From Verrucomicrobiota bacterium (GTDB taxonomy: Bacteria > Chlamydiota > Chlamydiia > Chlamydiales > Rhabdochlamydiaceae): a stretch of 60,239 nt of DNA. The position numbers and the translations under genes are program-made. This document shows positions 32,236-41,506 of this stretch, piece by piece. The DNA lies in the NCBI GenBank assembly GCA_018239985.1, contig JAFEGK010000002.1:951-61189 (forward strand). Reading direction: 5' to 3'. The notes under the pieces were generated by a model. The model was not told the DNA's origin. It made no database searches and worked only from the letters and a program-made list of their open reading frames with translations. Each line of letters opens with the position of its first letter. Within the stretch, counting starts at the first letter, position 1.

Positions 32236-33915
32236 TTATTCCTCTTCCAGCAGGTCTAAGAAGGCCTGAAGTTGCTTAGCCCTGGTCGGATGGCGCATCT
32301 TTCGAAGGGCTTTCGCCTCGATTTGGCGCACCCGCTCGCGGGTCACTTTAAAGCGCATCCCCACTTCTTCGAGGGTTTTAGGCTTCCCGTCAAGGAGTCC
32401 AAAACGTTCGATCAGGACGGTGCGCTCTCGATCGGTTAGGGTCGAGAGTACTTCGCTCATTTTGTCCTTCAGGATCGAGTAGCCTGTCGCTTCGGCAGGA
32501 GATTCGATCGTGGTGTCCTCGAGGAAGTCTCCAAATTGGCTCTCGCCCCCTTCTCCCACTTCTGCTTGAAGAGAGATGGGGTGTTGGGCGATTTTGTAAA
32601 TTTCGCGGACCCGCTCTGGTGTCAAGCCGAGCTCGTGCGCCAATTCTTCAGGCGTAGGCTCGCGACCGGTCTCCATCATCAATTTTTTAGCGCCTCGCAG
32701 CACTTTGTTGATGGTTTCGATCATGTGAACCGGAATACGGATCGTACGAGCTTGGTCGGCGATTGCTCGCGTAACTGCTTGTCGAATCCACCAGGTCGCA
32801 TAGGTCGAGAATTTATATCCGCGGCGGTATTCAAATTTTTCGACGGCCTTCATGAGGCCCATGTTCCCCTCTTGTATGAGGTCTAGGAATGAGAGTCCTC
32901 TGTTGGTGTATTTTTTTGCAATGGAGATGACCAGGCGCAGGTTCGATTCGACCATCTCACGCTTGGCTTCTTGGCTCTTATCCATCCAGCGCTGTAGCAT
33001 CCGGACATCTTTTTTGAACTCTTCGGTGCTACGTCCTGCTGCAAGCTCTCGCTTTTGCAGTTTGCGCTGTACAGCGGCAAGTTTAGCAGCGGCAAATTTG
33101 TTCTTTTCCGCACGCGGGGTAAGCTCTTGGATCTCTTTCTCTAGAACGATAAACCGATCGTAGCCATCCATGATCACTTCGACAAAGTCTTCTGTGATAT
33201 TGTGTCTGAAATGCATCCTGCGCAAATAGGCCTGTGTCCGGATGCGGCATTTCTCGATATCTTCGGAGACTTTGAGTTTATCGGCTTTTTTCAGATTAGG
33301 ATCCCGCATTTGCAGCAGTAATCCTTCCTGGATTTTATCTTCCTCGTTTAAGAGGCCAATCAGCTTTGGTAAGAGGGTAAGGTAGGATTGCTTATCTTCG
33401 ACTTCCTTCTCTGCAACCGATTTGTCGAAACGCTCTTTTCCGGTGAGAAGGTAGTTGGCAATCGAGATCGCTTCCCGGGTTGAGTAACGGAATCGCATGA
33501 TAATCCGTTCGACCTGGATCTGCGCTTTTTCGATCCGCTTCGAAATTTCTACTTCTTCTTCACGAGTCAGAAGGGGGACGGAACCCATCTCTTTAAGATA
33601 CATCCGAACTGGATCATCGGACGAGCCTTCCGCTTTGCGGGAAATCCCTTCGAGCTCTTTGGCCTCTTTTTTACGCTCTTTCTGCCGCTCGACTTCGGCC
33701 TGATTGAGAATCTGGATGTCCATTCCGCTAAGGAAAATGAGCACCTGGTCGATCTGCTCTGCAGAATCAAAGCTCATCGGGAGGATCTCGTTGATCTCCT
33801 CGTAAGTGACAAAGCCCTGATCTTTAGCTAGGTTTACTAGCTCTTCGATTTTCTGCTGATGCTGTTGATTAAATAGGGCTGAATAGGCCGGAGATGTTTC
33901 TACGTCTTTTGTCAT
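32236..33915 (-). CDS. rpoD: Primary sigma factor RpoD (chlamydial sigma-66)
   Basis: A 559-residue primary sigma factor. Region 1.1 is at the N-terminus, region 1.2 starts at [16 protein letters not shown] near 101, and a non-conserved insert follows. Region 2 has [20 protein letters not shown] near 320 and [15 protein letters not shown] for -10 recognition. Region 3 has TRIPVHMIE-like residues ([14 protein letters not shown]), and region 4 a helix-turn-helix ([20 protein letters not shown]) near 517 for -35 recognition. It directs RNA polymerase to housekeeping promoters, consistent with the several TTGACA/TATAAT-like promoters seen here. As in Chlamydia, rpsT lies nearby. Confidence 0.97.
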   Translation of the reverse strand: MTKDVETSPAYSALFNQQHQQKIEELVNLAKDQGFVTYEEINEILPMSFDSAEQIDQVLIFLSGMDIQILNQAEVERQKERKKEAKELEGISRKAEGSSDDPVRMYLKEMGSVPLLTREEEVEISKRIEKAQIQVERIIMRFRYSTREAISIANYLLTGKERFDKSVAEKEVEDKQSYLTLLPKLIGLLNEEDKIQEGLLLQMRDPNLKKADKLKVSEDIEKCRIRTQAYLRRMHFRHNITEDFVEVIMDGYDRFIVLEKEIQELTPRAEKNKFAAAKLAAVQRKLQKRELAAGRSTEEFKKDVRMLQRWMDKSQEAKREMVESNLRLVISIAKKYTNRGLSFLDLIQEGNMGLMKAVEKFEYRRGYKFSTYATWWIRQAVTRAIADQARTIRIPVHMIETINKVLRGAKKLMMETGREPTPEELAHELGLTPERVREIYKIAQHPISLQAEVGEGGESQFGDFLEDTTIESPAEATGYSILKDKMSEVLSTLTDRERTVLIERFGLLDGKPKTLEEVGMRFKVTRERVRQIEAKALRKMRHPTRAKQLQAFLDLLEEE

Positions 33916-34134
33916 GATGATATGATATAATCCAAAATCGATTAAAATTATACAAAAAAGCCGATTTTTCGGATTTTTCCCTCATTGGCAATGGTTTGCG
34001 TAGACAATACGAGAAAATTATACCTCGCGCACCCAAAAAAGTTGCAAAGTCGAGTTAAAAGCCCCCTTGATGAGAGGCTGGTATGCCCAAGAGGGAGTCA
34101 AACTTAGGCTTAAGCCCTAGGTTTCACAGGAATA

Positions 34135-34163
34135 TTGATCAAAAATAGCCTATTAGGTATATT
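34135..34163 (+). promoter_or_regulatory. Promoter for the abiE pair
   Basis: TTGATC at 34135, a 17-base spacer and TATATT at 34158. Confidence 0.5.
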
Positions 34164-34193
34164 ATAACTAATATAGGTATCCAATAGTGATAC
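34151..34193 (+). promoter_or_regulatory. Candidate AbiEi operator repeats
   Basis: Two direct copies of an AGGTAT-centred motif (34151-34160 and 34171-34180) and an inverted repeat GTATC / GATAC (34177-34193) overlap or follow the -10 box. AbiEi antitoxins are known to repress their own operon through upstream repeats, so these are reasonable operator candidates. Confidence 0.4.
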
Positions 34194-34215
34194 TTTAAAA
34201 CGGCGAGATATACCT

Positions 34216-35049
34216 GTGACCAATTCAACACCAAAACTCCAAGGGATCGGCAAAAAATCAAGAAGCCTGTTAAGTCAAGTCGTACGAAAATCCGATGGCT
34301 TCATTAATAGCGCACTTGTCCAGAAGGTCTTAAATATCCCAAAAGCTAAGGCAAAGCTATATCTATCCAGGTGGGCCCAAGCTGGATGGTTAAAACGTAT
34401 TCAAAGGGGCTCCTATATTCCCATCGATATGGAAGTACAAGATTTATCTCTTGTGATGGAAGATCCCTGGATTATCGCTTCAGGGATGTTCTCCCCTTGC
34501 TACATTGGAGGATGGACTGCGGCTCATTATTGGGAATTGACTGATCAATTATTTACAGACATTTTGGTCTTATCTACTCATCCTCAACCTAGGAGCGAAA
34601 GGAAAATAGGAGATCATGTTTTTATCGTTAGGAAAATACCACTTAAAAGGATGTTTGGATTAAAAATTATTTATAGGGATAAGGCTAAAGTCCAGATTTC
34701 CGATCTCCACAAAACTATTGTAGATATTCTCGATAACCCAAGTATTGGCGGAGGGATCCGTTCAGCGCTTGATTTTCTCGAGAGTTATTTGAGATCGCCC
34801 GACAAGGATGTAAACCGCGTTCTCGACTATGCAAAGAAAATGAATAATAAGGCCATCTTCAAGAGAATGGGCTATTTACTCACAATTTTAAAATACCCCG
34901 AAGCATCTATACTTGCACAATGTGAAACAAATATGAGCCAAGGATACTCTCAACTCGATCCTTCTGCAAAGGGCAAAAAATTGATCAAAAAATGGAGGTT
35001 ATGGGTACCGGAAGAACTTATACAAAATTCAAATCTTGAGGAGCAATAG
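34216..35049 (+). CDS. abiEi: AbiEi-type antitoxin / autorepressor
   Basis: A 277-residue protein with an N-terminal winged helix (LLSQVVRKSDGFINSALVQK to AGWLKRIQRGSYIP) and the AbiEi C-terminal region (GMFSPCYIGGWTAAHYWEL; ISDLHKTIVDILDNPSIGGG). In type IV toxin-antitoxin modules AbiEi represses the operon and counteracts the toxin without binding it. The start codon is GTG at 34216. Gene order antitoxin-toxin, with a one-base gap to abiEii, is canonical. AT-richer than rpoD next door, and probably acquired. Such modules act in phage abortive infection or plasmid maintenance. Confidence 0.88.
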   Translation: MTNSTPKLQGIGKKSRSLLSQVVRKSDGFINSALVQKVLNIPKAKAKLYLSRWAQAGWLKRIQRGSYIPIDMEVQDLSLVMEDPWIIASGMFSPCYIGGWTAAHYWELTDQLFTDILVLSTHPQPRSERKIGDHVFIVRKIPLKRMFGLKIIYRDKAKVQISDLHKTIVDILDNPSIGGGIRSALDFLESYLRSPDKDVNRVLDYAKKMNNKAIFKRMGYLLTILKYPEASILAQCETNMSQGYSQLDPSAKGKKLIKKWRLWVPEELIQNSNLEEQ

Positions 35050-35050
35050 G

Positions 35051-35902
35051 ATGATCGACAAAGAAGAACTTATTCTCATCTCAAAAAAACTAAAACTGGA
35101 CCCATCGATCATTGAGAAAGATTATGTTTTGGGTTGGATGTTGAATGGCATCTACAATACTCCCGAAGTACAAAACTCATGGGTTTTTAAAGGGGGAACT
35201 TCTCTTAAGAAATGCTACTTCAATGAGTACCGTTTTTCAGAAGATTTAGACTTTAGCCTGATCGAGATGAATGAAGATCCTTCTGCATGGCGATCCATCA
35301 TTGTGAAAATCGCCGAATGGGTGAATGATCAATCGGGAATTGAAATACCTAACAAATTTATCGAAGTAGATATCTATTCAAGCTCCCAAGGCCAAAGTAT
35401 GATTGAGGCGAGCATTCGTTTTAATGGACCGCTGCATAGAAAAACTAATTTGCCGCGAATCAAATTAGACCTTTCGCCATATGAGAAAATCGTTCTAAAA
35501 CCGGTAAAACGCCCAATCTATCACCCCTATTCAGATAGTCTTAAGGAAAATACAACAGCCAATTGCTACCCCTTTGAAGAAGTTTTCGCTGAAAAAATTC
35601 GGGCACTTGCAGAGCGGGCTAGACCAAGAGATCTGTATGACGTTGTCCATCTCTATAGATCACGAGATCGTATCAAGAGCAAAACACAGCTACTTGAAAT
35701 CTTAGCAGAAAAATGCAGCCATAAAAATATTCCCATTCCCAAATTGGATGAGATCCGAGCACATCCTAAAAATGTGATCGCAACAGAATGGAAAAATATG
35801 TTGAATCATCAGCTCCCCGAATTAGACTCATATGAAAATTATTATAACGAATTGCCCTCCATTTTAGATTGGTTGTACAGCAAGAGTGAATCTAGGCCTT
35901 AA
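35051..35902 (+). CDS. abiEii: AbiEii-type nucleotidyltransferase toxin
   Basis: A 283-residue nucleotidyltransferase of the AbiEii/MenT-like family. Motifs: N-terminal IEKDYVLGWMLNGI, VFKGGTSLKKCYF near 51 (GG(S/T) nucleotide-binding motif), FSEDLDFSLIE near 68 (metal-binding D-x-D), IKLDLSPYEKIVL near 142, and EEVFAEKIRALAERARPRDLYDV near 180. All catalytic residues appear intact, so the toxin is likely active; MenT relatives modify tRNA 3' ends. The ATG at 35051 follows GAGGAG; the upstream TTG is not needed. Translationally linked to abiEi. Confidence 0.88.
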   Translation: MIDKEELILISKKLKLDPSIIEKDYVLGWMLNGIYNTPEVQNSWVFKGGTSLKKCYFNEYRFSEDLDFSLIEMNEDPSAWRSIIVKIAEWVNDQSGIEIPNKFIEVDIYSSSQGQSMIEASIRFNGPLHRKTNLPRIKLDLSPYEKIVLKPVKRPIYHPYSDSLKENTTANCYPFEEVFAEKIRALAERARPRDLYDVVHLYRSRDRIKSKTQLLEILAEKCSHKNIPIPKLDEIRAHPKNVIATEWKNMLNHQLPELDSYENYYNELPSILDWLYSKSESRP

Positions 35903-35968
35903 GGGCCGGGCTTCTCGACGGTAGAGGGATGAATTTGTTTGGAATCAGCGGAAAGGAAGGACTCGATT

Positions 35969-36742
35969 ATGCAAGTCTACGCAATTGATGAAAAAGAGCT
36001 CCTTTTTGCTGCAGAAGCGGTCAAAGGTAAAAATTATTCTTGTCCTGAATGCCGTGGTGTCGTTCGACTTAGGAGAGGAGAGCAGCGGCAGCCCCATTTC
36101 TTCCATCTGAAGCTCAATCCCTCTTGTCGACTCTCGAAAAAGGGGATGATTCATCTGCAACTGCAGATTTTTATAAAAAATTTGTTTGAGTTAGCCGAAA
36201 TGGAAAAGCCGTTTCCTGAAATCGGTCGGATTGCCGATGTGGCAGATGTGGTTAATAAAAGAATTTTTGAAATTCAATTTTCTCCGATGTCTCTGGATGA
36301 AGCTAAGGCTCGGTGCGATGATTATGAGGGTCTCGGTTATCAGGTGATTTGGATTTTGCATGACCAGACCTACAATCAAAAACAAATTTCCCCTAGTGAA
36401 CGGTTTTTGCGGACGAAGACTTGCTATTTTTCGAACATGGACGTTAGAGGAAAGGGGGTTATCTACGATCAGTTTGAGCAGATCCGGGGAAAGAGGCGGT
36501 GGCGCAAAGCAGACCCATTACCGGTCGATTTAAGGGGGTTGCAGCCCCTTCCAAAGGCTAAATGGCCCGTTGTGGTGGAGCAAAGAGGGCAGACATGGCC
36601 TCTCTATTGTGAAGGAGATTTATTCGATTTAATTTTAAAAGAAAAATTTTCATTTATTAAACAAAAATTCAATCTGGTTATACGATTAAGAGAATTTTAT
36701 CTCACGTGTCTTCACGAACTTCTTGCAAGAAGTTCCAGATGA
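35969..36742 (+). CDS. CoiA-like competence nuclease family protein
   Basis: A 257-residue protein with the CoiA layout. An N-terminal zinc-ribbon-like segment (YSCPECRGVVRLRRGEQR, then PHFFHLK) is followed by a nuclease core near 80-105 with RIADVADVVNKRIFEIQFSP (D-x-n E-x-Q pattern of the PD-(D/E)XK type), then YEGLGYQVIWILHDQTY. CoiA is linked to DNA processing during natural transformation in Gram-positives; homologues also occur in other phyla. The ATG at 35969 follows AAGGAAGGA. The last codons fall in a palindrome shared with the convergent gene. Confidence 0.78.
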   Translation: MQVYAIDEKELLFAAEAVKGKNYSCPECRGVVRLRRGEQRQPHFFHLKLNPSCRLSKKGMIHLQLQIFIKNLFELAEMEKPFPEIGRIADVADVVNKRIFEIQFSPMSLDEAKARCDDYEGLGYQVIWILHDQTYNQKQISPSERFLRTKTCYFSNMDVRGKGVIYDQFEQIRGKRRWRKADPLPVDLRGLQPLPKAKWPVVVEQRGQTWPLYCEGDLFDLILKEKFSFIKQKFNLVIRLREFYLTCLHELLARSSR

Positions 36743-37158
36743 AACCGGATGTAAATGAAATAGAGGAGAATTCCCACAAGGCAGATGGCATAAACGGTCT
36801 GTTTGAGGGGGAAATTCTTTTCCAGTGCCGCATAATGGGGCCGATCGGCATCCACCCAGGCGGTCCACTTCATCCCAGACATTTTTTGAATGTAATGTTC
36901 TGCAGACCCACGATTTAGGTGGTAAGGCTTACCTAAAACGGTGCGTGTCGTGTAGTTTTTCCCTCTATAGTCATAGGCGAAGGTGGCCTCGATCGCATAT
37001 TTTGACCCTTTTGGTAACAGCTCCCACTGGATGATTTCAGCTGAAACTTCGGGCCCTAGGCGGTAATATTCCCAGAGGCCTAGAGAGGCTGTAGCGGAAC
37101 GCCAAAGGGCGAGGCTTCCAACGACTACAAATAAGATTTTCCATAGCAATGTTGACAT
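36712..37158 (-). CDS. DUF3592-like small membrane protein
   Basis: A 148-residue protein with membrane helices at about 8-28 (LFVVVGSLALWRSATASLGL) and 118-136 (VYAICLVGILLYFIYI). Between them is an extracytoplasmic beta domain with YAIEATFAYDYRGKNYTTRT and KWTAWVDADRPHYAALE, which resembles the DUF3592 layout (Y-G-x-Y and V-D/N-P-x-x-P-x-x-A type motifs). Function unknown. It converges on the CoiA-like gene with a 31-base overlap containing a perfect palindrome, so both proteins end in nearly the same residues. Its start lies next to the rpsT promoter. Confidence 0.65.
   Translation of the reverse strand: MSTLLWKILFVVVGSLALWRSATASLGLWEYYRLGPEVSAEIIQWELLPKGSKYAIEATFAYDYRGKNYTTRTVLGKPYHLNRGSAEHYIQKMSGMKWTAWVDADRPHYAALEKNFPLKQTVYAICLVGILLYFIYIRFHLELLARSS
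36717..36736. repeat. 20-bp perfect palindrome coding in both directions
   Basis: GAACTTCTTGCAAGAAGTTC is self-complementary and lies within the last codons of both convergent genes; each strand encodes ELLARSS. It could act as a bidirectional terminator or as a protein-binding site. Confidence 0.75.
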
Positions 37159-37180
37159 TTACGATCGATTTTTCTATGAT
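37152..37180 (+). promoter_or_regulatory. Promoter of rpsT
   Basis: TTGACA at 37152 (perfect), a 17-base spacer and TATGAT at 37175 (5 of 6). It is the best-looking pair in this part of the window, as expected for a ribosomal protein gene. Confidence 0.75.
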
Positions 37181-37213
37181 TGTCCCTTTAGATTCTAGAG
37201 GAATTGGAAATTT

Positions 37214-37489
37214 ATGGCAGAAGAAAAAAAAGCAGCTAAAGAAAAACGTCCTACAGCACTAAAGCGGGACATCCAACATGAAAAGCGCCGTTTAGCAAAC
37301 CGCTCATTCAAATCACGCATCAAAACAGCAGTTCGCTCCTATGAGAAAGTAGCCGCTGAGAAAAATGAGCAAGAAGCAACAACTCAATTAAATTCGCTCT
37401 ATTCGCTCCTCGACAAAGCAGTCAAAACTGGCGTCTATAAAATCAATAAAGCCGCCCGTCTCAAGAGTAAATACGCAGCTAAAATCTAA
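37214..37489 (+). CDS. rpsT: 30S ribosomal protein S20
   Basis: A 91-residue, strongly basic helical protein with the S20 pattern: RPTALKRDIQHEKRRLANRS, FKSRIKTAVRSYEK, and the C-terminal LDKAVKTGVYKINKAARLKS. S20 binds 16S rRNA early in small-subunit assembly. AGAGGAA precedes the ATG and a consensus promoter lies 35 bases upstream, so it is a single-gene unit. The nearby rpoD agrees with chlamydial gene order. Confidence 0.97.
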   Translation: MAEEKKAAKEKRPTALKRDIQHEKRRLANRSFKSRIKTAVRSYEKVAAEKNEQEATTQLNSLYSLLDKAVKTGVYKINKAARLKSKYAAKI

Positions 37490-37491
37490 AT

Positions 37492-37544
37492 CTCTCGACT
37501 CTTTGCGAGAGGTTATTAGTAAAACCCAGGTCTCAGGGCCTGGG
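37492..37544 (+). terminator. Two tandem hairpins after rpsT
   Basis: CTCTCG / CGAGAG (37492-37511) and CCCAGG / CCTGGG (37525-37544). No T run follows either hairpin, but they sit between two convergent genes and may stop transcription from both sides. Confidence 0.5.
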
Positions 37545-37560
37545 ATTGTGTCCGATAGGC

Positions 37561-38976
37561 TCATCTTGTTAACTTTTGACAAATCCCTGAGATTTTCCCC
37601 GAACTGCGGCTGAGCGCGGCTCTGATTTGTTCGGCATTCCCGTCGATTTCAAGTTTCAATTTCGCTCGCGTCACTGCTGTGTAGAGCACTTCTTTTCCAA
37701 ATGCTTCTGAGCCGTCTGGAACCAGAAAAAGGACCTGTTCATACTCGCTCCCCTGGCTTTTGTGCACCGAGATGCAATAGGCATACTCGAAAGGTGGGAG
37801 CTCATGAATACTGAACTGCTGACCTGCAGAAAATGTGGCTGTCTGGCCTTTCAAAATTCCCGTATCTCCATTGCTAAGGCCTGTGCGGCTGTCATTTCGC
37901 CTGATCATAATGGGGAACTGGGTGGTGATTTTCGAGAATTTTTCGAAGAGGTATGTATTCAATGCATCGACACCAAGAGGGCCTTTGCGTAGGGTTGAGA
38001 GAATTCGGAAACGATTGAAATCACGATCTTTGACATGGTTCCACAGTCTTTGATAGATGCTCTCAATATCTTTATCTGCAAAGCCTAAGTCGATGGTGCG
38101 GATCTCCTCTGCCGTCCCGTCCAAAATGGCTTTGGCCAAATTGAGGATCTCATTCCTGTCGCTCCGCATACATTTGGTCAGCTCAGCGGTCGGAATTTGG
38201 TTTGACTCGATCAGATCAGCAAAAATGCTCCCTCCTTCTACTGCTGGCAATTGGTTACGGTCGCCCATAAGGACAAGGCGGGTATCGGGGCCAATAGCTG
38301 TTAGTAACCGAGCGAAGAGTGGTGGATCGATCATCGAGCATTCATCGACAATGATCAGTTCTGCGTCCAGAGGGGTGACCTCTTTAGCATAGTCGAGTGG
38401 ACCACGGACTTCTAAGAGTGAGTGAAGGGTGCCGCTGCGGACAGGATGATCGATTTGGCTTTCGAGATGGGATGCGGCTTTACCTGTTGGAGCAGTTAGA
38501 ATTGTTGTAGCCTGGAGCCCTTTGACAATTTGCGCTGCGGTAAAGGTTTTTCCCGTTCCTGGCCCACCGGTAATGATCGAAAGAGGATGGGAAAGGACGT
38601 TCTGTAGAGCATCGGATTGCTCTGTTGTGAGGTGGGACAGTAGGGGCGCTGTTTTCGGCGCAGGGGAGGAAAGGAGAAGCCGTTTGATCTGGGCGACGAT
38701 TTGATCTTCGATATATTCCGATTTGGGCAGAGCGGCTCCGTCGCGGGCAAATTTGGTCAGGATTGGGTCGGTAAAAAGTTCTTTGCTTAACCGCAAATGT
38801 CCCTGCCTTGCCAATGAGAGGAGGGCTGCGTGGGTGACGGCCTCTTCTTCAGAATCGGTTTGGGTCGCCGCATAGGCTAAATCGATCGTGAGGAGCACCC
38901 CTTGTTCAACAAGGCGTTGCAATTTGGGCCACCTCTTAGAAGGTCTACCAAACAATTTTTCCTTAGCTATCCCCAC
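37561..38976 (-). CDS. recD: Exodeoxyribonuclease V alpha subunit RecD
   Basis: A 471-residue superfamily 1B helicase, shorter than E. coli RecD (608). Motifs: Walker A (IITGGPGTGKTFTAA) near 134, motif Ia (ILTAPTGKAASHL), Walker B (ELIIVDECSMIDPPLFARLL) near 208, motif III (LVLMGDRNQLPAVEGGSIFA), and motif VI (AYCISVHKSQGSEYEQV; VLYTAVTRAK). RecD is the fast 5'-3' motor of RecBCD in double-strand break repair. It begins with GTG and overlaps recB by 14 bases. Having recD fused into the recC-recB operon differs from the Chlamydia genus as I remember it. Confidence 0.93.
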   Translation of the reverse strand: MGIAKEKLFGRPSKRWPKLQRLVEQGVLLTIDLAYAATQTDSEEEAVTHAALLSLARQGHLRLSKELFTDPILTKFARDGAALPKSEYIEDQIVAQIKRLLLSSPAPKTAPLLSHLTTEQSDALQNVLSHPLSIITGGPGTGKTFTAAQIVKGLQATTILTAPTGKAASHLESQIDHPVRSGTLHSLLEVRGPLDYAKEVTPLDAELIIVDECSMIDPPLFARLLTAIGPDTRLVLMGDRNQLPAVEGGSIFADLIESNQIPTAELTKCMRSDRNEILNLAKAILDGTAEEIRTIDLGFADKDIESIYQRLWNHVKDRDFNRFRILSTLRKGPLGVDALNTYLFEKFSKITTQFPIMIRRNDSRTGLSNGDTGILKGQTATFSAGQQFSIHELPPFEYAYCISVHKSQGSEYEQVLFLVPDGSEAFGKEVLYTAVTRAKLKLEIDGNAEQIRAALSRSSGKISGICQKLTR

Positions 38977-41506
38977 AAAACACCCCCTTTTTTCCTCTCA
39001 GAAAGATGTAAAAAGATCCGCCAAAGTAAAGCTGCTTTACATATCTTTCGAGAGCTTCGCGGTAGAGTTTGGCTTGCAAGTAGTAATCATGTTCGATCAT
39101 TGTAGCATGCAATTTCTCGTCGGTATAACTCTCTTCAGAAGGCCCTAGCCAATTTGTTTTCCAATCAACAATATAAAAACGATCTTCTTTGACAAATACA
39201 AGATCGATAAATCCTTTGACCAGTTGGTTTTTTTGGGGAAAGAGGAATTCCATTTCTTGGTAGTAGTCCCCTTCTTCCAACATATCGAGGCAAAAATCAC
39301 CGATGAGCGGCATCTTGAGGGTATCATGGATCATGGTTTCGATCACTTCTTCCCACCCTTCGAGATGGGTGCCGTTGAGTGTTTCGAGTACGACTTGCGC
39401 CAAAGGGACTGATCGGTCTTGAAAATGGGTTTCAAAGAGGGTGTGGAGGACGACGCCAGTTTCTGCGCCTATGGGGAGGGTATGGGGATTTTTACTGCTG
39501 AAATCTTGTGAATCGAAAGGCAGCGGCGCGTGGCTCTGCGGATTAGACATGGCGGTAAAGGAGGTGAGATACTCGGGTTCGAAGTGAATTTGCGGCTTCG
39601 GAGGAGGGATCAGTTGAACGGCTGCTTTTTCTTCGTTGTAGGGTTCTATTTCGATTTTATCAATCCATTGCACTGGGAGGTCTGTCCCTGCAAAAAAGAG
39701 TTCGATCGGCGAGCCGTTTGTGACCGGTTTTTGCGCTTCATCGTAGAGGATGGGGATATAGAGTTTTTCCCGGCTTCGGGTGAAAGCGACGTAGAGCTGG
39801 CGCATCTTTTCGGCCTCTTGCTCGGAATCGACCTCTTCGCTCTGGTGCCGCGAGGCCATCCCGAGGGCAAAGACGACATCAAATTCGAGTCCTTTGCTGG
39901 CAAAGGTGGTCATGATGGGGACTCTGTCCTCTCCCTCCTCTCCTCGCAATTTGAGCCGCTCATCGCTCTCAGGGCTAGCATGTCGGAGCTCTTCCATGAG
40001 ATGGAGGTGCTCAGCCAAGCTCACTTTACCCTGCTCCATGAGGATCTCAGCAGTTTGCCGAAGCTCTAAATAGAGTGAGGTGTCTGCGCTAAAGTATCTC
40101 TGCATGAATTCGGCAAAGAGGGCTGCGAATCCTTTTTCCTCAAAAAGTTGTTTGAGGACGAAAAAGGGGTTCTCGCTGATTTGCATCAATGGTCCATAGA
40201 GAACTGCTCTGACTAAGCTTTCATTTTCAGGGTGAGCGGTAGCCTTTAAAAGTGCTTCCATTGCCGCAAACCCGCGCGACTCGGTTAAGTTAAAGGTTTG
40301 CTTAATCGAGGAGGGGATTTTCCACTGGTTCAGATGTTTTTGCACCCGCTTTGCCTGGAAGCGGTCTTTAATCAAAATCGCCATCTGTGCAAACGGGATT
40401 TCGTGCTCTTTGTGCAATCGAATTATTTCGCTTCCGATAAACGGAAAGAGCTTTTCCTCTTCCATCTGCTTTGTGGGCCAGCTTCTCTCTCTTCCTTGCT
40501 TGCCTCTTGCTCCAAAATAGTAGATGGGCTCCTCAGTCAGTTTGGCCTCACTCCGGCCGGCTTTGACCGGATGGTAATGGAGAGAAACCCAGTTGGATTT
40601 CTCCGAGAAGAGAGCGTTTAAGCGGTCGATCAGCTGTGGCGTACTGCGGAAGTTGGTGTCGAGATAGGCTTTTTTGTCTGCTCCTAGAACCTCTGCTGCA
40701 CGCATGTAGGTGTAGATGTCAGCATTGCGGAATCGGTAGATCGACTGCTTGGGATCTCCGACTAAATAAATGAGATGGGTGTCTAAAAAGAGTTTTTCAA
40801 AGATGCGCCACTGAACAGGATCAGTATCTTGAAATTCATCAACAATCACTGCTTGATACTTGGCCCGCACTTTATCGAGGAATGCGGGGATATCTAGAGC
40901 AGTTTCCATTTTATTAAGCAAATCATCGAAGGTGAAATGATCGCTACGAGAAGCTTTAATGCGCCAGCGCTCTCTACATTCTTTGCCAATTTCTGAAGAG
41001 TCAGAAGAGAGGACCCGATTGACGAATTGATCCAGATCATAGCGACACCGTTTCATCAGATCTGAAATCTCGGTCTGGAACCGTTTGTCGCCGGTGCGTA
41101 GAAAATCGATCACCACTTGTCGGATCTCTTGGAGGTTTTCGGGAGAGTTCATTTGAAAGGGAGTGCGCGCTTCAAAGGCAAATTCTGTCAGCATCCGATG
41201 GCAGAAAGCGTGAATAGTAAACACTTGAATTTCATCGAAATTAGCCAGCGCCTGCCGCACGCGAGGATTATTCCCGGGCAATAAACTCTCTAATTTTTTT
41301 CTTATCCTGGCTTTCATTTCATGCGCTGCATCTTTGGTGAAAGTGACAGCCAAAATTTCCTTCAGCTGAATCGGCTCTTTGCTCTCAAGTAGCAGACGAA
41401 TGACCAAGTGCTCGATCGCAAAGGTTTTTCCAGTTCCTGCAGAGGCCTCTAGAAAGGTGTTTTGGAAGATATTGAGCTCTGGATCGAGAATATCAAATCT
41501 TTGCAT
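38963..41506 (-). CDS. recB: Exodeoxyribonuclease V beta subunit RecB
   Basis: An 847-residue UvrD-like helicase plus nuclease, clearly shorter than E. coli RecB (1180). Walker A is FLEASAGTGKTFAIEHL near 15; motif II is VIVDEFQDTDPVQWR near 216; motif IV-VI include TTFASKGLEFDVVFALG and RQLYVAFTRSREKLYIP. The C-terminal nuclease has GFIDLVFVKEDRFYIVDWKT near 785 with the D-x-n D-x-K catalytic set. The ATG at 41506 is preceded by GGAGGGG and overlaps recC by 14 bases; the longer upstream frame lies inside recC. Missing length is mostly in the 1B/2B helical subdomains. Confidence 0.93.
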   Translation of the reverse strand: MQRFDILDPELNIFQNTFLEASAGTGKTFAIEHLVIRLLLESKEPIQLKEILAVTFTKDAAHEMKARIRKKLESLLPGNNPRVRQALANFDEIQVFTIHAFCHRMLTEFAFEARTPFQMNSPENLQEIRQVVIDFLRTGDKRFQTEISDLMKRCRYDLDQFVNRVLSSDSSEIGKECRERWRIKASRSDHFTFDDLLNKMETALDIPAFLDKVRAKYQAVIVDEFQDTDPVQWRIFEKLFLDTHLIYLVGDPKQSIYRFRNADIYTYMRAAEVLGADKKAYLDTNFRSTPQLIDRLNALFSEKSNWVSLHYHPVKAGRSEAKLTEEPIYYFGARGKQGRERSWPTKQMEEEKLFPFIGSEIIRLHKEHEIPFAQMAILIKDRFQAKRVQKHLNQWKIPSSIKQTFNLTESRGFAAMEALLKATAHPENESLVRAVLYGPLMQISENPFFVLKQLFEEKGFAALFAEFMQRYFSADTSLYLELRQTAEILMEQGKVSLAEHLHLMEELRHASPESDERLKLRGEEGEDRVPIMTTFASKGLEFDVVFALGMASRHQSEEVDSEQEAEKMRQLYVAFTRSREKLYIPILYDEAQKPVTNGSPIELFFAGTDLPVQWIDKIEIEPYNEEKAAVQLIPPPKPQIHFEPEYLTSFTAMSNPQSHAPLPFDSQDFSSKNPHTLPIGAETGVVLHTLFETHFQDRSVPLAQVVLETLNGTHLEGWEEVIETMIHDTLKMPLIGDFCLDMLEEGDYYQEMEFLFPQKNQLVKGFIDLVFVKEDRFYIVDWKTNWLGPSEESYTDEKLHATMIEHDYYLQAKLYREALERYVKQLYFGGSFYIFLRGKKGVFCGDS

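Larger units (their letters stand above)
33916..34215. other. Divergent regulatory region between rpoD and abiEi
   Basis: A 300-base AT-rich spacer. On the minus strand a TATAAT box (33947-33952) lies about 30 bases before rpoD, without a good -35. On the plus strand there is a promoter and a candidate operator for the AbiE pair. No gene seen. Confidence 0.55.

Noticed and set aside
33940-33975. Short hairpin CCGA/TCGG followed by T residues upstream of rpoD on the minus strand
   Set aside because: Stem of only 4 bp, and it lies upstream of the TATAAT box, so it would not be in the rpoD transcript.
39530-40069. 179-codon plus-strand frame
   Set aside because: Antisense to recB; no motifs or start signals.
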